This document shows positions 44,203 to 54,173 of a DNA stretch of 54,987 nt, in pieces. The notes below the pieces were generated by a model, which saw nothing but the letters and a program-made list of their open reading frames with translations, ran no database searches and was not told the origin of the DNA. The position numbers and the translations under genes were made by a program. Origin of the DNA: an uncultured Clostridia bacterium (GTDB lineage: Bacteria > Bacillota > Clostridia > UBA1212 > UBA1255); the NCBI GenBank assembly GCA_947625435.1, contig CANQOI010000007.1, positions 1-54,987 of the forward strand, read 5' to 3'. Position 1 is the stretch's first letter. Every line of letters starts with the position of its first letter.

Positions 44203-46827
44203 TCATTCCGTGCGGAGCGCCTCAACAGGATCCTTCTTTGCAGCTATCCTCGACGGTATGAGTCCGGCTATAAATGTAAAGAACATGCTTATGCCTATGA
44301 GTATGACCGCTCCCAGAACAGGTAGAGCCGCAACGCCTGAAATATCCGTGAGCGCTTTTATGATCATATTCACGGGAATTATGAGAAGGAGCGTGATCCC
44401 TATGCCTATGATGCCCGCAGAGAATCCTATTATGAGCGTCTCGGCATTGAATACGCGTGAAATATCGCGTTTTGAAGCGCCTATGCTTCTGAGTATTCCT
44501 ATTTCCTTCGTTCTTTCAAGCACGGAAATATACGTTATTATGCCTATCATGATAGACGACACTATGAGAGAGATGGCTACAAAGGCGATGAGTATATAGC
44601 TTATGGCGTTTATGATAGTCGTTATGGAAGACATCATTATGCTTATATAGTCCGTATACTGTATCTGATCGTCCTCTTCCCTGCCCGCATTGTATTCGTC
44701 GATCTTAGACACTATCTTCTCCTTTGATTCGAAGTCCCTGGGGAAAATATTTATCCTTGAAGGCTCGTCAAGATCGGCTGCGCCCATTTTACTCATATTC
44801 GATTCGTATGTCGCGGGTACGGAAAATGACAGCGATCCGCTTCCCAATGAAGCTCCCTCTCCCGCTTCACCGCCGGGCATTTCGGGCATTTCGGTCATAC
44901 CGGACATATCCTGCGTCTGTCCGAACTGGAGTCCCGTAAATACATCCGTATCAGGATCCGCGCGCTGCGCCTTGACTATGTCGCTTTCATTTACTCTCTC
45001 AACGAGCGTTGTCATGAGGTCCGATCTGTAAGCCACGACTCCGCCGGACGATGTTCCCGAAGCCGTATCGTCCGCCTGTCTCAGTATGCCTACTATCTCT
45101 ATTTCGATACCTCTTTCCGGGTCTTCTATAAGACTCTTTATATATCCGGAATCAGAGGACCTGTCTTTCCAGAGCGATGTCTCATCGTCATATTCATAAT
45201 AATCGGTGGGAAGCAGCGCCTTGAACCTTACCGAGCACAGATCTTCATACGTGTAGGATACCTGCTCCGTTTCTTCTATCTCGTTGCCCGACACTATGTC
45301 GTTCATCATCTGCTGAAGCTCGGCGGGATCCTTTATTCCGAGAGAATACAGCGTATAGTCGCCTATCTCATTGTTCTTGTCAACTATTATGACTGCCTGA
45401 TCGTATCTTTCGGGCATTTTACCGTAAAGGACATCATACTGGGATTCTATGAGCTCATCATTGTTCATTATCTCCGTCCACACGTTCATGTTCGCCATAG
45501 AAACAGTGGCAGACGCTCCCGCTCCCTGAGACTGTCCGGACGAAGCGCCGGGCATTCCCATAGATTCGAACACTTTACTCGGATTGACCTGTAAAACGCC
45601 GGACCCGGTATCGGCACGGTATATGTTCATGGGCGTCGAATAAACATATTTTATATCGGATGTGAGGCTTCCGAAGCCGTTTGACTCATCTTCTATATAC
45701 GTTTTAAATGATTTCAGATCGTTCAGTATCACCTGACCGGATATCGCTTCGAGCATTCCTCTCATGAAGTCATTTGAATATATCTTGTCAAAGTCATGCT
45801 GAACGTCCTCCGACTGAGACGACATCATGGCCGCCATAACGCCCGTCATATCCATAGTGGCGGATTCGATGGTGAGAGGATAACTTGAAAGAGTATCGGC
45901 CTCCACTCTCTTGACGTATGCGTTCACGCCGCTTGACAATGACAGTATGAGCGCAATGCCTATTATGCCTATGCTGCCGGCAAAAGACGTCAGTATGGTG
46001 CGCGCCTTCTTAGTCAGCAGGTTGTTGAAGCTGAGAGACAGCGCCGTCATGAACGACATGGACCTCTTGAGTGAGTTTTTGTCTGTATTCTTATTTTTCT
46101 TTTTCTTATCCGCCGTATCGTCCTTTTGTATCGGCTCGACTCTCGAAGGCTCATAAGGATCGCTGTCATCAGTTATATTACCGTCAAAGAGCCTTATTAT
46201 ACGCGTGGAATACGTATTTGCGATATCCGGGTTGTGCGTTACCATTATCACGAGCTTGTCTTTTGATATCTCTTTAAGGAGCTCCATTATCTGAATGCTC
46301 GTTTCGGAATCCAACGCTCCCGTGGGCTCATCGGCAAGCAATATGTCCGGATCGTTGACGAGTGCGCGCGCTATCGCCACTCTCTGCATCTGGCCGCCCG
46401 ACATCTGATTCGGTTTTTTGTGCGCCTGATCCGCAAGTCCCACCTTTTCGAGAGCCTCCTTAGCCCTTCTCCTCCGTTCCGATTTGCTGACGCCGGAAAG
46501 AGTAAGGGCGAGCTCTACGTTGGAAAGAACGCTCTGATGTGAAATGAGATTGTAGCTCTGAAATACGAAGCCTATGCAGTTGTTCCTGTAGGCATCCCAA
46601 TCCGCATCCTTGTATTCCTTTGTGGTCCTCCCGTTAATTATGAGATCTCCGCTCGTATAGTGGTCAAGTCCCCCTATGATATTAAGAAGTGTCGTCTTTC
46701 CGCATCCGGAAGGACCGAGTACGGACACGAACTCACTCGCGCGGAACTCAACAGAGAGGCCCTTAAGGGCCTCCACTTTCATTTCACCGACTGAATAGAC
46801 CTTTGTTATGTTATTTAGTTTAAGCAT
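44203..46827 (-). CDS. MacB-type ABC transporter, fused ATPase and FtsX-like permease
   Basis: The 874-aa single chain has an ATPase (Walker A GPSGCGKTT 39-47, signature MSGGQMQR about 141-148, Walker B ILLADEP about 161-167). A charged linker follows (KKKKNKNTDK), then a first TM helix (about 278-298) and a 440-residue extracytoplasmic domain rich in Met, Gly and Ser. The C-terminus has three FtsX-type helices (about 745-865) ending PSRIAAKKDPVEALR. Such Type VII ABC mechanotransmitters export peptides or act on the envelope. AAGGAGAGG lies before the ATG. It has its own promoter region with a palindrome (46846-46857). Confidence 0.88.
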   Translation of the reverse strand: MLKLNNITKVYSVGEMKVEALKGLSVEFRASEFVSVLGPSGCGKTTLLNIIGGLDHYTSGDLIINGRTTKEYKDADWDAYRNNCIGFVFQSYNLISHQSVLSNVELALTLSGVSKSERRRRAKEALEKVGLADQAHKKPNQMSGGQMQRVAIARALVNDPDILLADEPTGALDSETSIQIMELLKEISKDKLVIMVTHNPDIANTYSTRIIRLFDGNITDDSDPYEPSRVEPIQKDDTADKKKKNKNTDKNSLKRSMSFMTALSLSFNNLLTKKARTILTSFAGSIGIIGIALILSLSSGVNAYVKRVEADTLSSYPLTIESATMDMTGVMAAMMSSQSEDVQHDFDKIYSNDFMRGMLEAISGQVILNDLKSFKTYIEDESNGFGSLTSDIKYVYSTPMNIYRADTGSGVLQVNPSKVFESMGMPGASSGQSQGAGASATVSMANMNVWTEIMNNDELIESQYDVLYGKMPERYDQAVIIVDKNNEIGDYTLYSLGIKDPAELQQMMNDIVSGNEIEETEQVSYTYEDLCSVRFKALLPTDYYEYDDETSLWKDRSSDSGYIKSLIEDPERGIEIEIVGILRQADDTASGTSSGGVVAYRSDLMTTLVERVNESDIVKAQRADPDTDVFTGLQFGQTQDMSGMTEMPEMPGGEAGEGASLGSGSLSFSVPATYESNMSKMGAADLDEPSRINIFPRDFESKEKIVSKIDEYNAGREEDDQIQYTDYISIMMSSITTIINAISYILIAFVAISLIVSSIMIGIITYISVLERTKEIGILRSIGASKRDISRVFNAETLIIGFSAGIIGIGITLLLIIPVNMIIKALTDISGVAALPVLGAVILIGISMFFTFIAGLIPSRIAAKKDPVEALRTE

Positions 46828-46845
46828 ATCGCCTCTCCTTTCATT

Positions 46846-46857
46846 TACACCGGTGTA
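46846..46857. promoter_or_regulatory. 12-bp palindrome TACACCGGTGTA before the ABC transporter gene
   Basis: A perfect palindrome lies between a -10-like TAAAAT (46862-46857 on the minus strand) and the ABC start codon, where the transcript would begin. An operator is plausible. The -35 region is weak, which fits an activated or repressed promoter. Confidence 0.5.
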
Positions 46858-46889
46858 TTTTACAGGAGAAATTTAAACTGAATATTAAC

Positions 46890-49493
46890 TCAGGCCGATA
46901 ACTTTATTTCATACTCCCCGGAGCCTATGACCGTGCCCCTGTCGCATTTCACGCCGTCAAGCTGAATGCTCCTGTGTGAATCGAGGACACATTCGCATCC
47001 CGCAGGCACCGAAAGACGGCATATGCGATCATGTGTTCCGGCGTCGTTTTTGATCTCAACCGCGATCGTGCCGCATACCGATCCGAATGTGAGCCTGATA
47101 TCCCCGTTAAGATCAGTATCGCACGGATCAAAAGCGAAGCGCGAAAATCCCGGTGCGACGGGTTTGATACCCGCTATGTGAGTAATGCAGAAATACATGA
47201 ATCCTATGTGCATGGGATGGTCGTAGGATGCGACGACCTCGCAGCTTTCTGTTACGACGCTCTGCATACCCGGGTTTTCATATACGGTCGTGGCGCCCTC
47301 TTTCATCATAGTGCCGAATCCCCTTCTTTCTGTGTCAAAGAGCGCGCGGAGCAATATATCCGCATTGCCCGTCTCGGAAACAGCGGGAGCCATATATTTA
47401 TTTGCATATATACCCGTAGGCAGGCAGTCCTTTTCGCCGTAATTCTTTTCCGATAGATTGCGGAGCAGGACAGTCTTAAGAGCTTCCCTCTCACCATCCG
47501 GGCAGAGCCCGAGCTCGAGCGCTGCGGCATCGGAGCCTATATAGCCGAACGTATGCGCGGTGCCGTCGTAAAAGTGACGTATCGCGGAAGCCTTGATCTT
47601 TTCGGAAAGATCCGCATAATAGCCGCGTCTGTCTTTCGCAAATTCCCCGGAAAGGCGCGCCATGAGTACGCATATTTCATAAAACATGAATGTGGATGAA
47701 TGCTCTACCGGCATTCTCGCGGGATTTTCGTTTCCCCCGGGAGGAGACCAGTCACCGAGTCCTTCCGATATTATGAGATCGTCAGACCGGGCGAGCTCGT
47801 GATCCACCCACGCCTCCATGAGATCCCAGTTGTTCGTGACGGCTTCCCTGTCCGCGCAGTAGACATATAAGTAATAAGGTATTATTATCTGTGCGCATCC
47901 CCAGAGAGGCGAGGCCTCGCCGCAGCCGCGTTTTCCGGGCGATATCATGAGCCATGTTCCGAACACTTCCCTCGTAGTGCGTATATCGTTCAGATATTTT
48001 TCATAAGCAGGCGCGGAGGCGTAATTGAGAAGCCCCCAGTTGCACACTATCTGCGCGTCACCGAGCCAGCCGCACTTTTCACGCGCCGGGCAGTCCTCGG
48101 GAAGTCCGTGAAAATTCGATCTGTATGTATTGTCGGACAACACGTAAAATCTCTCAAGAGGCTCATATGACGTGTGAAATTCCGCAGTCTTCCGCATATC
48201 GGTGGAAAGCTGCAGCCCCTTTACCAATGAAAGCTGAGGGAGCGTGCCGTATCCCTTTGAAAAATCGTGAACGCCGGTGACCTCCACATATCTGTAACCG
48301 TGGTAGCAGAACCTCGGCCTGTATGTCTCTCCCTCGGGAAGCCCCTTCGCGATATAGATATCCTGCTGAATGCACTGTGTGGCAAACGTACCTATGGATC
48401 TGAAATCGAGTGTGCCGCCTTCATTCAATGCTTCGGCGAATCTGAATGTGTATACTGCGCCTTTTGGAGACGGAGGCAGCCTGAATTCGGCTATGCCGGC
48501 CATGTTCTCTCCTATATCATATATCCACGCCCCGTCGGAAGCGCCGTTTGCCGGGTGCATTTCGACTGCGGGCAGCTCCCTTATGATCCTTACGGGCGGC
48601 ATGAGAGCGGGCACGAGCCTTCCCTTTGGAGTCAGATCCTCCGTTACCGGTCCCCATCCTTCCGTGTCCGATCCAAAATCGCAGAAATCGGGTGTTTCCA
48701 GACGGGCATCGTACGTTTCGCCGCCGTATATATTGTTTATTGTTATGGGGCTGTATTTATATTCCCAGTTGTCCGTATCAGTGACTGTCACACTCGTGCT
48801 GCCGTCCTCCGCATAGAGTACTATCTTGATCCTGGCGCACACATCCCCGTATACGAATCCGTTTATGCCCCATACCCGGCTCTGTGAGTAAAATCCCTCT
48901 CCGAGCAGTACCGCCACGGCGTTTCCGCCCTCTTTTATAAGATCGGTTATATCAAAACGCCTGTAAAATACGGTCTTCTCATAATTTGAAATGGGAGGAT
49001 CTATATAATAATCGTCTGTTCTGCGTCCGTTTACATAATATTCTGCGCAGCCGAGGCCGGATGCGTACATGACAGCCTTGACAGTGCCGTGTGACATGAA
49101 TCTCGTCCTCATATAAGGAGCCCAGCCGGGTATATGACGTGAAGGCTTTATCCATTTGGCATCGCCCCATTCGTGCTCCAGTATCTCTGTGGATACGCCC
49201 GTTTCATAAGATGCGGAGTCACCGTGATTGTCCTTAACGCATACCGTTATAGTGTAATCGCAGCATGAATCCAGCACGAGCCCCGGCACCCGGACATCAC
49301 ACATATCTCCCGACGGGACAGTGCCCGTATCGCATACCGTTTCGCGTTGTGCATTTCTGATCATTATCCTGTACGACTCCTGAAGCACATTCCTTCCGTC
49401 AGAGTTCAGCTTCCATCCGAAACGCATATTTTCGGTCCGTATCAGATGCGGATCTTCAACATAATCGACAGAGAAACCGTAAATCTGTAGCAT
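46890..49493 (-). CDS. Alpha-L-rhamnosidase, GH78
   Basis: The 867-aa enzyme has the GH78 layout: N-terminal beta-sandwich domains (about 1-330), then an (alpha/alpha)6 barrel. The family signature DCPAREKCGWLGDAQ lies at about 462-476, with acidic catalytic residues there and at SEGLGDW about 575. The C-terminal beta domain ends the protein. There is no signal peptide, so it should act on imported rhamnosides in the cytoplasm. The ATG at 49493 has only a distant AAGG. A promoter and a small inverted repeat lie upstream. No rhamnose catabolic genes are adjacent. Confidence 0.93.
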   Translation of the reverse strand: MLQIYGFSVDYVEDPHLIRTENMRFGWKLNSDGRNVLQESYRIMIRNAQRETVCDTGTVPSGDMCDVRVPGLVLDSCCDYTITVCVKDNHGDSASYETGVSTEILEHEWGDAKWIKPSRHIPGWAPYMRTRFMSHGTVKAVMYASGLGCAEYYVNGRRTDDYYIDPPISNYEKTVFYRRFDITDLIKEGGNAVAVLLGEGFYSQSRVWGINGFVYGDVCARIKIVLYAEDGSTSVTVTDTDNWEYKYSPITINNIYGGETYDARLETPDFCDFGSDTEGWGPVTEDLTPKGRLVPALMPPVRIIRELPAVEMHPANGASDGAWIYDIGENMAGIAEFRLPPSPKGAVYTFRFAEALNEGGTLDFRSIGTFATQCIQQDIYIAKGLPEGETYRPRFCYHGYRYVEVTGVHDFSKGYGTLPQLSLVKGLQLSTDMRKTAEFHTSYEPLERFYVLSDNTYRSNFHGLPEDCPAREKCGWLGDAQIVCNWGLLNYASAPAYEKYLNDIRTTREVFGTWLMISPGKRGCGEASPLWGCAQIIIPYYLYVYCADREAVTNNWDLMEAWVDHELARSDDLIISEGLGDWSPPGGNENPARMPVEHSSTFMFYEICVLMARLSGEFAKDRRGYYADLSEKIKASAIRHFYDGTAHTFGYIGSDAAALELGLCPDGEREALKTVLLRNLSEKNYGEKDCLPTGIYANKYMAPAVSETGNADILLRALFDTERRGFGTMMKEGATTVYENPGMQSVVTESCEVVASYDHPMHIGFMYFCITHIAGIKPVAPGFSRFAFDPCDTDLNGDIRLTFGSVCGTIAVEIKNDAGTHDRICRLSVPAGCECVLDSHRSIQLDGVKCDRGTVIGSGEYEIKLSA

Positions 49494-49516
49494 ATTTATA
49501 CGCCGCCTTTCTTATC

Positions 49517-49562
49517 GCGAATCAATTTCGCCCATTATGACATACTTCACGGTAAAATTCAA
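49517..49562 (-). promoter_or_regulatory. Promoter and inverted repeat of the rhamnosidase gene
   Basis: -35 TTGAAT (49562-49557), 17 nt, -10 CATAAT (49539-49534). GCGAA-TCAAT-TTCGC (49517-49531) is an inverted repeat covering the likely start point and may bind a sugar-responsive repressor. Confidence 0.5.
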
Positions 49563-49655
49563 CCGCAAGTTATTTTGGATTTTTACGTGAGAGTCTGTAT
49601 GAAAAGCGTTTTCTGTGGTAAAATGTACGGATAACGGCACGGACTGAAAGGAAAT

Positions 49656-50348
49656 ATGAAATTGTTCAATATTTTAATAGCTGAAGACGATATGAATACG
49701 AGGAAGCTCATGACCGCGGTACTTAAGAGCAGGGGCTACAATGTGACGACCGCGGGAAACGGCGAAGAGGCGCTGGATCGCCTTGACGAAGAACACGTGG
49801 ATCTGATGATAATAGATATCATGATGCCCGTCATGGACGGATACACTCTTACGGAAAAGGTGCGCGAAAGCGGCAGGACGATACCCATACTCATGGTGAC
49901 GGCCAGAGAAGCGCTTCCCGACAAGGTGCGCGCTTTTAAGGCAGGCGCGGATGATTATATGGTAAAGCCCGCAAACGAGGAGGAAATGATATGGCGCATA
50001 ACGGCTCTTTTAAGGCGGGCTCAGATATCCAACGAGCGCAGGCTGAGCATAGGATCGACGGAGCTTGATTATGACAGTCTGAGCGTGACATACGAGGGCA
50101 CGTCATACATACTCCCGCAGAAGGAATTTTTAGTGCTATTTAAGCTGCTCTCATATCCGGGTAAAATATTCACGCGCCGCCGGCTCATGGATGAGCTCTG
50201 GGAGCTGTACAGCGAAACGGACGAACGCACCGTGGACGTACATATAAACAGGCTCCGGGATAAATTTAAAGACAATACGGACTTTGAGATAGTAACGGTC
50301 AGAGGACTGGGATATAAGGCCGTAAGAAAGGAACAGACTCCGCAATGA
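49656..50348 (+). CDS. Response regulator, OmpR/PhoB family
   Basis: The 230-aa protein has a receiver domain (acid pocket DD at 11-12, phosphoacceptor D54 in MIIDIMMP, conserved Lys in DYMVKP about 106) and a C-terminal winged helix (about 130-228) with RRLMDELWELYSETDERTVDVH in parts and VRGLGYK at the end. AAGGAAAT precedes the ATG. Its stop overlaps the kinase start by 4 nt. A possible extended -10 (TGGTAAAAT, 49616-49624) lies upstream. Confidence 0.95.
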   Translation: MKLFNILIAEDDMNTRKLMTAVLKSRGYNVTTAGNGEEALDRLDEEHVDLMIIDIMMPVMDGYTLTEKVRESGRTIPILMVTAREALPDKVRAFKAGADDYMVKPANEEEMIWRITALLRRAQISNERRLSIGSTELDYDSLSVTYEGTSYILPQKEFLVLFKLLSYPGKIFTRRRLMDELWELYSETDERTVDVHINRLRDKFKDNTDFEIVTVRGLGYKAVRKEQTPQ

Positions 50349-51433
50349 AGCGCATAAGACTTTACAGACATTCAAAAACATTTTCCGGCGCTCTCGTTTT
50401 CTTCGTGGCGTCTGTCATGATAACATCTGGATTCCTGACATTTTTGTTCCTTTACCTACTGCATCTGCTTGAAATAGTTCCCGACATAAAGACGGCCACC
50501 CTTACTCTTCCTTTTCTCGCTCTGGCTATGAGCATAGTCATAGGGATATGCGTATCTCTTGTTGTGAGCCGTATGCTGCTAAGACCGATACACAACATGA
50601 TAAGCGGCACGAGAGCCGTAGCCAGGGGCGATTTCACCGTGAGGATAGACAATGACGGCACGGCGGGAGAGATAAGAGAGCTCATTGACAGCTTCAACAA
50701 AATGGCGGGCGAGCTCGGCAGCATCGAGATACTCAAAAACGATTTTATAAACACATTTTCCCATGAATTCAAGACTCCCATAGTATCGGTATGCGGCTTT
50801 GCAAGACAGCTCAGATCGGAAAACATAACGGAGTCGGAGAGGCGCGAATATACGGACATAATAATAAACGAATCGGAAAGGCTGGCGAAAATGTCATCCG
50901 CGGTGCTTCTACTTACAAAGCTCGAAAATCAGAATATAATAAGCGGCTGCGTGAGTTACCGTCTTGACGAACAGATAAGGGACTGCATACTCATTTTCCA
51001 GAAAAACTGGGAGGATAAGGATATATCGCTGAATGTGGAGCTTGACGAAGTATTTTACATCGGCAATCCGGAGATAATGTTCCACGCATGGCGGAACCTT
51101 ATCGAGAACGCAGTCAAATTCTGCACTCCCGGCGGTGAAATTTCTGTAAAATGCTATATGAAACATAACAGCATCCATGCTATAATAAGTAATGACTGCA
51201 CTGTTCTCAAGCAGGAAACGCTCGACCATATATTCGATAAATTCTACCAGGCGGATGAATCACACGCATCTGCCGGAAACGGGCTCGGGCTATCACTTGT
51301 AAAGAGGATCGTACAGCTGTGCGGAGGATATATAACGGCCGAGAGCGACAACGACCGTATACTTTTCGATATAGAGCTGCCCGTGCCGCCTGCCGGCCGG
51401 AGCGGGAACGATACTGAAAGGCCGGAGGATTAA
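50345..51433 (+). CDS. Sensor histidine kinase
   Basis: The 362-aa membrane kinase has two TM helices (about 15-42 and 52-78) with an extracytoplasmic loop of only about ten residues. A HAMP domain (about 79-130), HisKA with H140 in FSHEFKTPI, and the ATPase N box NLIENAVKF and G box GNGLGLSLVKRI follow. The tiny loop suggests sensing within the membrane or through a partner, as in intramembrane-sensing kinases. It partners the preceding regulator. The start overlaps it by 4 nt (ATGA). Confidence 0.94.
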   Translation: MKRIRLYRHSKTFSGALVFFVASVMITSGFLTFLFLYLLHLLEIVPDIKTATLTLPFLALAMSIVIGICVSLVVSRMLLRPIHNMISGTRAVARGDFTVRIDNDGTAGEIRELIDSFNKMAGELGSIEILKNDFINTFSHEFKTPIVSVCGFARQLRSENITESERREYTDIIINESERLAKMSSAVLLLTKLENQNIISGCVSYRLDEQIRDCILIFQKNWEDKDISLNVELDEVFYIGNPEIMFHAWRNLIENAVKFCTPGGEISVKCYMKHNSIHAIISNDCTVLKQETLDHIFDKFYQADESHASAGNGLGLSLVKRIVQLCGGYITAESDNDRILFDIELPVPPAGRSGNDTERPED

Positions 51434-53185
51434 ATGAACTTTAAAGAACAGAACAAGAACATGAAACGCCCCTGGGCGAAATATTATTCATCCCCCGAGC
51501 TTGCCGAGCTCGAGTATCCCGAGGGCACGCTTTACGACGCCCTCAAAGACACTGTTCTTAAATATCCGAAGGAGACCGCCGTGGATTACATGGGCGTCAG
51601 GTTTACATATAAGGAGCTGGACGAATATATAATACGCTGTTCAGAAGCTCTTTACGCTCTCGGCGCAAGGCCGGGAGACAGGATAACCGTATGTCTTCCC
51701 AATATACCTCAGGCTGTGATCGTATTTTACGCCGTGATACGCATAGGGGCCGTCGCGAATATGATACATCCCCTTTCCGCCGGAAGTGAGATCGAATTCT
51801 TCGTAAACAAGAGCAAGAGCAATATGCTGTTTATATTCGACGCATTCTTCGGCAAAACGGCTTCTGTCAACTGTCCCACGCTCAGAAAGCGCGTTTTTGC
51901 CGGAGCGGCGGATATGCTTCCTTTCTTTATGAGAGCATATTTCAACATGACCGACGGGAGAGCCGTAAAAAGGCCCGCCGAAAATGACTCCGTGCTTTCA
52001 TGGGGATCCTTCATGAGCGCGGCAGGCACGGCCGGCTCCGGGCATGACGACATACTTTACAGAAACGCAGGATATACCGACACTGCGGTGATACTTTACA
52101 GCGGAGGCACTACGGGCACGAACAAGGGGATATGCCTTTCGCATCTGAATTTTAACGCGCTCGCATGTCAGACGGCGGCCGTAGGCGCAGACAGCATACT
52201 CCCCGGCGATACTATGCTGGCAGTCCTTCCCATGTTTCACGGCTTCGGGCTCGGAGTGTGCGTACACACGGTCATATGTAAAGGGGGTACCGTCATTCTG
52301 GTGCCGCGCTTTAATGCCGATTCGTTTGCGGATCTGCTCAGAAAGAAAAAGCCGAGATTCATAGCGGGCGTACCCACACTTTATGAGGCGCTCCTCAGAA
52401 AAGACAGGCTGAAGGGCGTTGATTTCACGCATATAAAGGGTGTATACTCCGGCGGCGACACGCTTCCACCGGACATAAAGCTCAGATTCGACAAGGCGCT
52501 CAAAGAGCGCGGCGCGTCCGTGACATTGAGGGAAGGCTTCGGCCTTACGGAGTGCGTGACGGCCAGCGCCCTGACGCCCGAGAATGAATACAGGAGAAGG
52601 AGCGTCGGTATACCGTATTCCGACACATTTTACAAGATAACGGCGCCCGGTTCTGAGGAAGAGCTTCCTGCCGGCACAGACGGTGAGATATGCATAAGCG
52701 GCCCCACCGTAATGAACGGCTATCTCGACGACGTGAATGAGACGGCAAATGTGCTCCGCAAGGACAGTGACGGAAGGATATGGCTCCACACGGGCGATCT
52801 CGGATGCATGGACGCCGACGGATTCGTGTATTTTAAATCACGTCTCAAGAGAATGGTAAAATGCTCGGGATATTCCGTATATCCTTCTCAGCTGGAGGCC
52901 GTGATAAACGCGCATGAGGCCGTTTCCGTTTCGTGCGTGATAGGCATTCACGACGACTATAAAATGAGCAGGCTCAAGGCGTTCATAGTGCTTAAGGACG
53001 GCATGGAACTCACGCCGGAGCTTGAAGTATCGATCAAAGAGCACTGCCGCAATAATATAGCGGCGTACGCCATGCCGAAGGAATTTGTTTTCAGAGATTC
53101 CCTTCCGCTCACGAATGTCGGAAAGGTAGCATATACACTTCTCGAAAAGGAGGAAAATGAAAATGTCAAAGAACAAAAAATGTAA
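51434..53185 (+). CDS. AMP-forming acyl-CoA synthetase/ligase
   Basis: The 583-aa adenylate-forming enzyme has the P-loop-like motif LYSGGTTGTNKG (about 218-229), GFGLTE (about 374-379), the HTGDLG motif (about 455) and a C-terminal lid with FKSRLKRMVKCSGYSVYPSQLE in parts. It lacks the usual K in the A10 PxxxxGK, reading LTNVGKVAY, which does keep GK. The acyl substrate is unknown; a fatty or aromatic acid is possible. The ATG directly follows the kinase stop, with GGAGG 6 nt upstream, so it is expressed with the two-component system. Confidence 0.9.
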   Translation: MNFKEQNKNMKRPWAKYYSSPELAELEYPEGTLYDALKDTVLKYPKETAVDYMGVRFTYKELDEYIIRCSEALYALGARPGDRITVCLPNIPQAVIVFYAVIRIGAVANMIHPLSAGSEIEFFVNKSKSNMLFIFDAFFGKTASVNCPTLRKRVFAGAADMLPFFMRAYFNMTDGRAVKRPAENDSVLSWGSFMSAAGTAGSGHDDILYRNAGYTDTAVILYSGGTTGTNKGICLSHLNFNALACQTAAVGADSILPGDTMLAVLPMFHGFGLGVCVHTVICKGGTVILVPRFNADSFADLLRKKKPRFIAGVPTLYEALLRKDRLKGVDFTHIKGVYSGGDTLPPDIKLRFDKALKERGASVTLREGFGLTECVTASALTPENEYRRRSVGIPYSDTFYKITAPGSEEELPAGTDGEICISGPTVMNGYLDDVNETANVLRKDSDGRIWLHTGDLGCMDADGFVYFKSRLKRMVKCSGYSVYPSQLEAVINAHEAVSVSCVIGIHDDYKMSRLKAFIVLKDGMELTPELEVSIKEHCRNNIAAYAMPKEFVFRDSLPLTNVGKVAYTLLEKEENENVKEQKM

Positions 53186-54173
53186 AAATATAGGTACAGA
53201 CGGCGCGAAGATATGCTCGGTAGGCGGGCAGGCGCTCATGGAGGGCATAATGATGTTAGGGCCCCACGGCATGGCGCAGGTGGTGAGAGATCCCAAGGGT
53301 GAGCTTGTCATAAAGCAGTCGGAGATAACGCTCCTTACGAAGAGATACAAGATACTCGGCCTGCCTCTAATACGCGGCAGCGTTACGCTCGTCGATTCAA
53401 TGAGACGCGGAATGAAGGCGCTCTTCGATTCCGCCGAGATAGCCGCGACGGAAGAAGATCCCGACTATAAACCGTCAAAATTCGACAGCTGGGTCGAAAG
53501 AAAGCTCGGTGACAAGGCTATGAGCGTGCTCATGACAATATCCATGATAATAGCGGTCGCCTTTTCGGTAGGTCTCTTCATGCTGCTGCCGAACCTTGTC
53601 GCTTCTCTGTGCATACCGGCTTCCGCTCCGAGGATCCTGTACAACCTGTGCGAGGGCATCATCAGAATGGCGATATTCATGGGATATATGATCATAATAG
53701 CCAATATGAAGGATATACGCCGCGTATACATGTATCACGGCGCAGAACACAAGACGATCCACTGCTTTGAGCATGAGGACGAGCTGACCGTGGAAAATGT
53801 CAGAAAGTATTCTAAGCATCATCCCCGCTGCGGAACGGCTTTTCTTTTCGTGGTCATGATCATCAGTATACTTATATATTCGATCATACCGAGATTCCCG
53901 AACATTCTCATAAACATAGGGATCCGCATACTGCTCCTTCCCGTTATCGCCGGCGTGAGCTATGAGTTCAACCGTTTTGCGGGCAGTCACAACAACACTC
54001 TCACAAAAATTTTACGTGCGCCGGGCATGGCAATGCAGCATTTTACGACAAAAGAGCCCGATGACGACATGATAGAGGTGGCTATAGTCGCTCTTAAGGA
54101 AGCCCTGAAATTCGAGGAGAAATACGAAAAGATGCCCGACTACAGCGCCGCCGCCTGCGAAAACAGTCAATGA
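53163..54173 (+). CDS. DUF1385 membrane protein
   Basis: The 336-aa protein has the DUF1385 opening (VGGQALMEGIMMLGPHG) and several TM helices (about 120-143, 165-185, 215-240, 250-268). A conserved central YHGAEHKTIHCFEHED and RCGTAFLF motif is present. It is widely conserved just upstream of prmC-prfA in Firmicutes, with unknown function. The ATG at 53163 has AGGAGG 9 nt upstream; the ATG at 53157 is only 3 nt from it. It overlaps the synthetase gene by 23 nt. Confidence 0.9.
   Translation: MSKNKKCKNIGTDGAKICSVGGQALMEGIMMLGPHGMAQVVRDPKGELVIKQSEITLLTKRYKILGLPLIRGSVTLVDSMRRGMKALFDSAEIAATEEDPDYKPSKFDSWVERKLGDKAMSVLMTISMIIAVAFSVGLFMLLPNLVASLCIPASAPRILYNLCEGIIRMAIFMGYMIIIANMKDIRRVYMYHGAEHKTIHCFEHEDELTVENVRKYSKHHPRCGTAFLFVVMIISILIYSIIPRFPNILINIGIRILLLPVIAGVSYEFNRFAGSHNNTLTKILRAPGMAMQHFTTKEPDDDMIEVAIVALKEALKFEEKYEKMPDYSAAACENSQ

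Noticed and set aside
51998-52789. 263-aa open frame on the minus strand inside the acyl-CoA synthetase gene
   Set aside because: Antisense shadow with no start signal.
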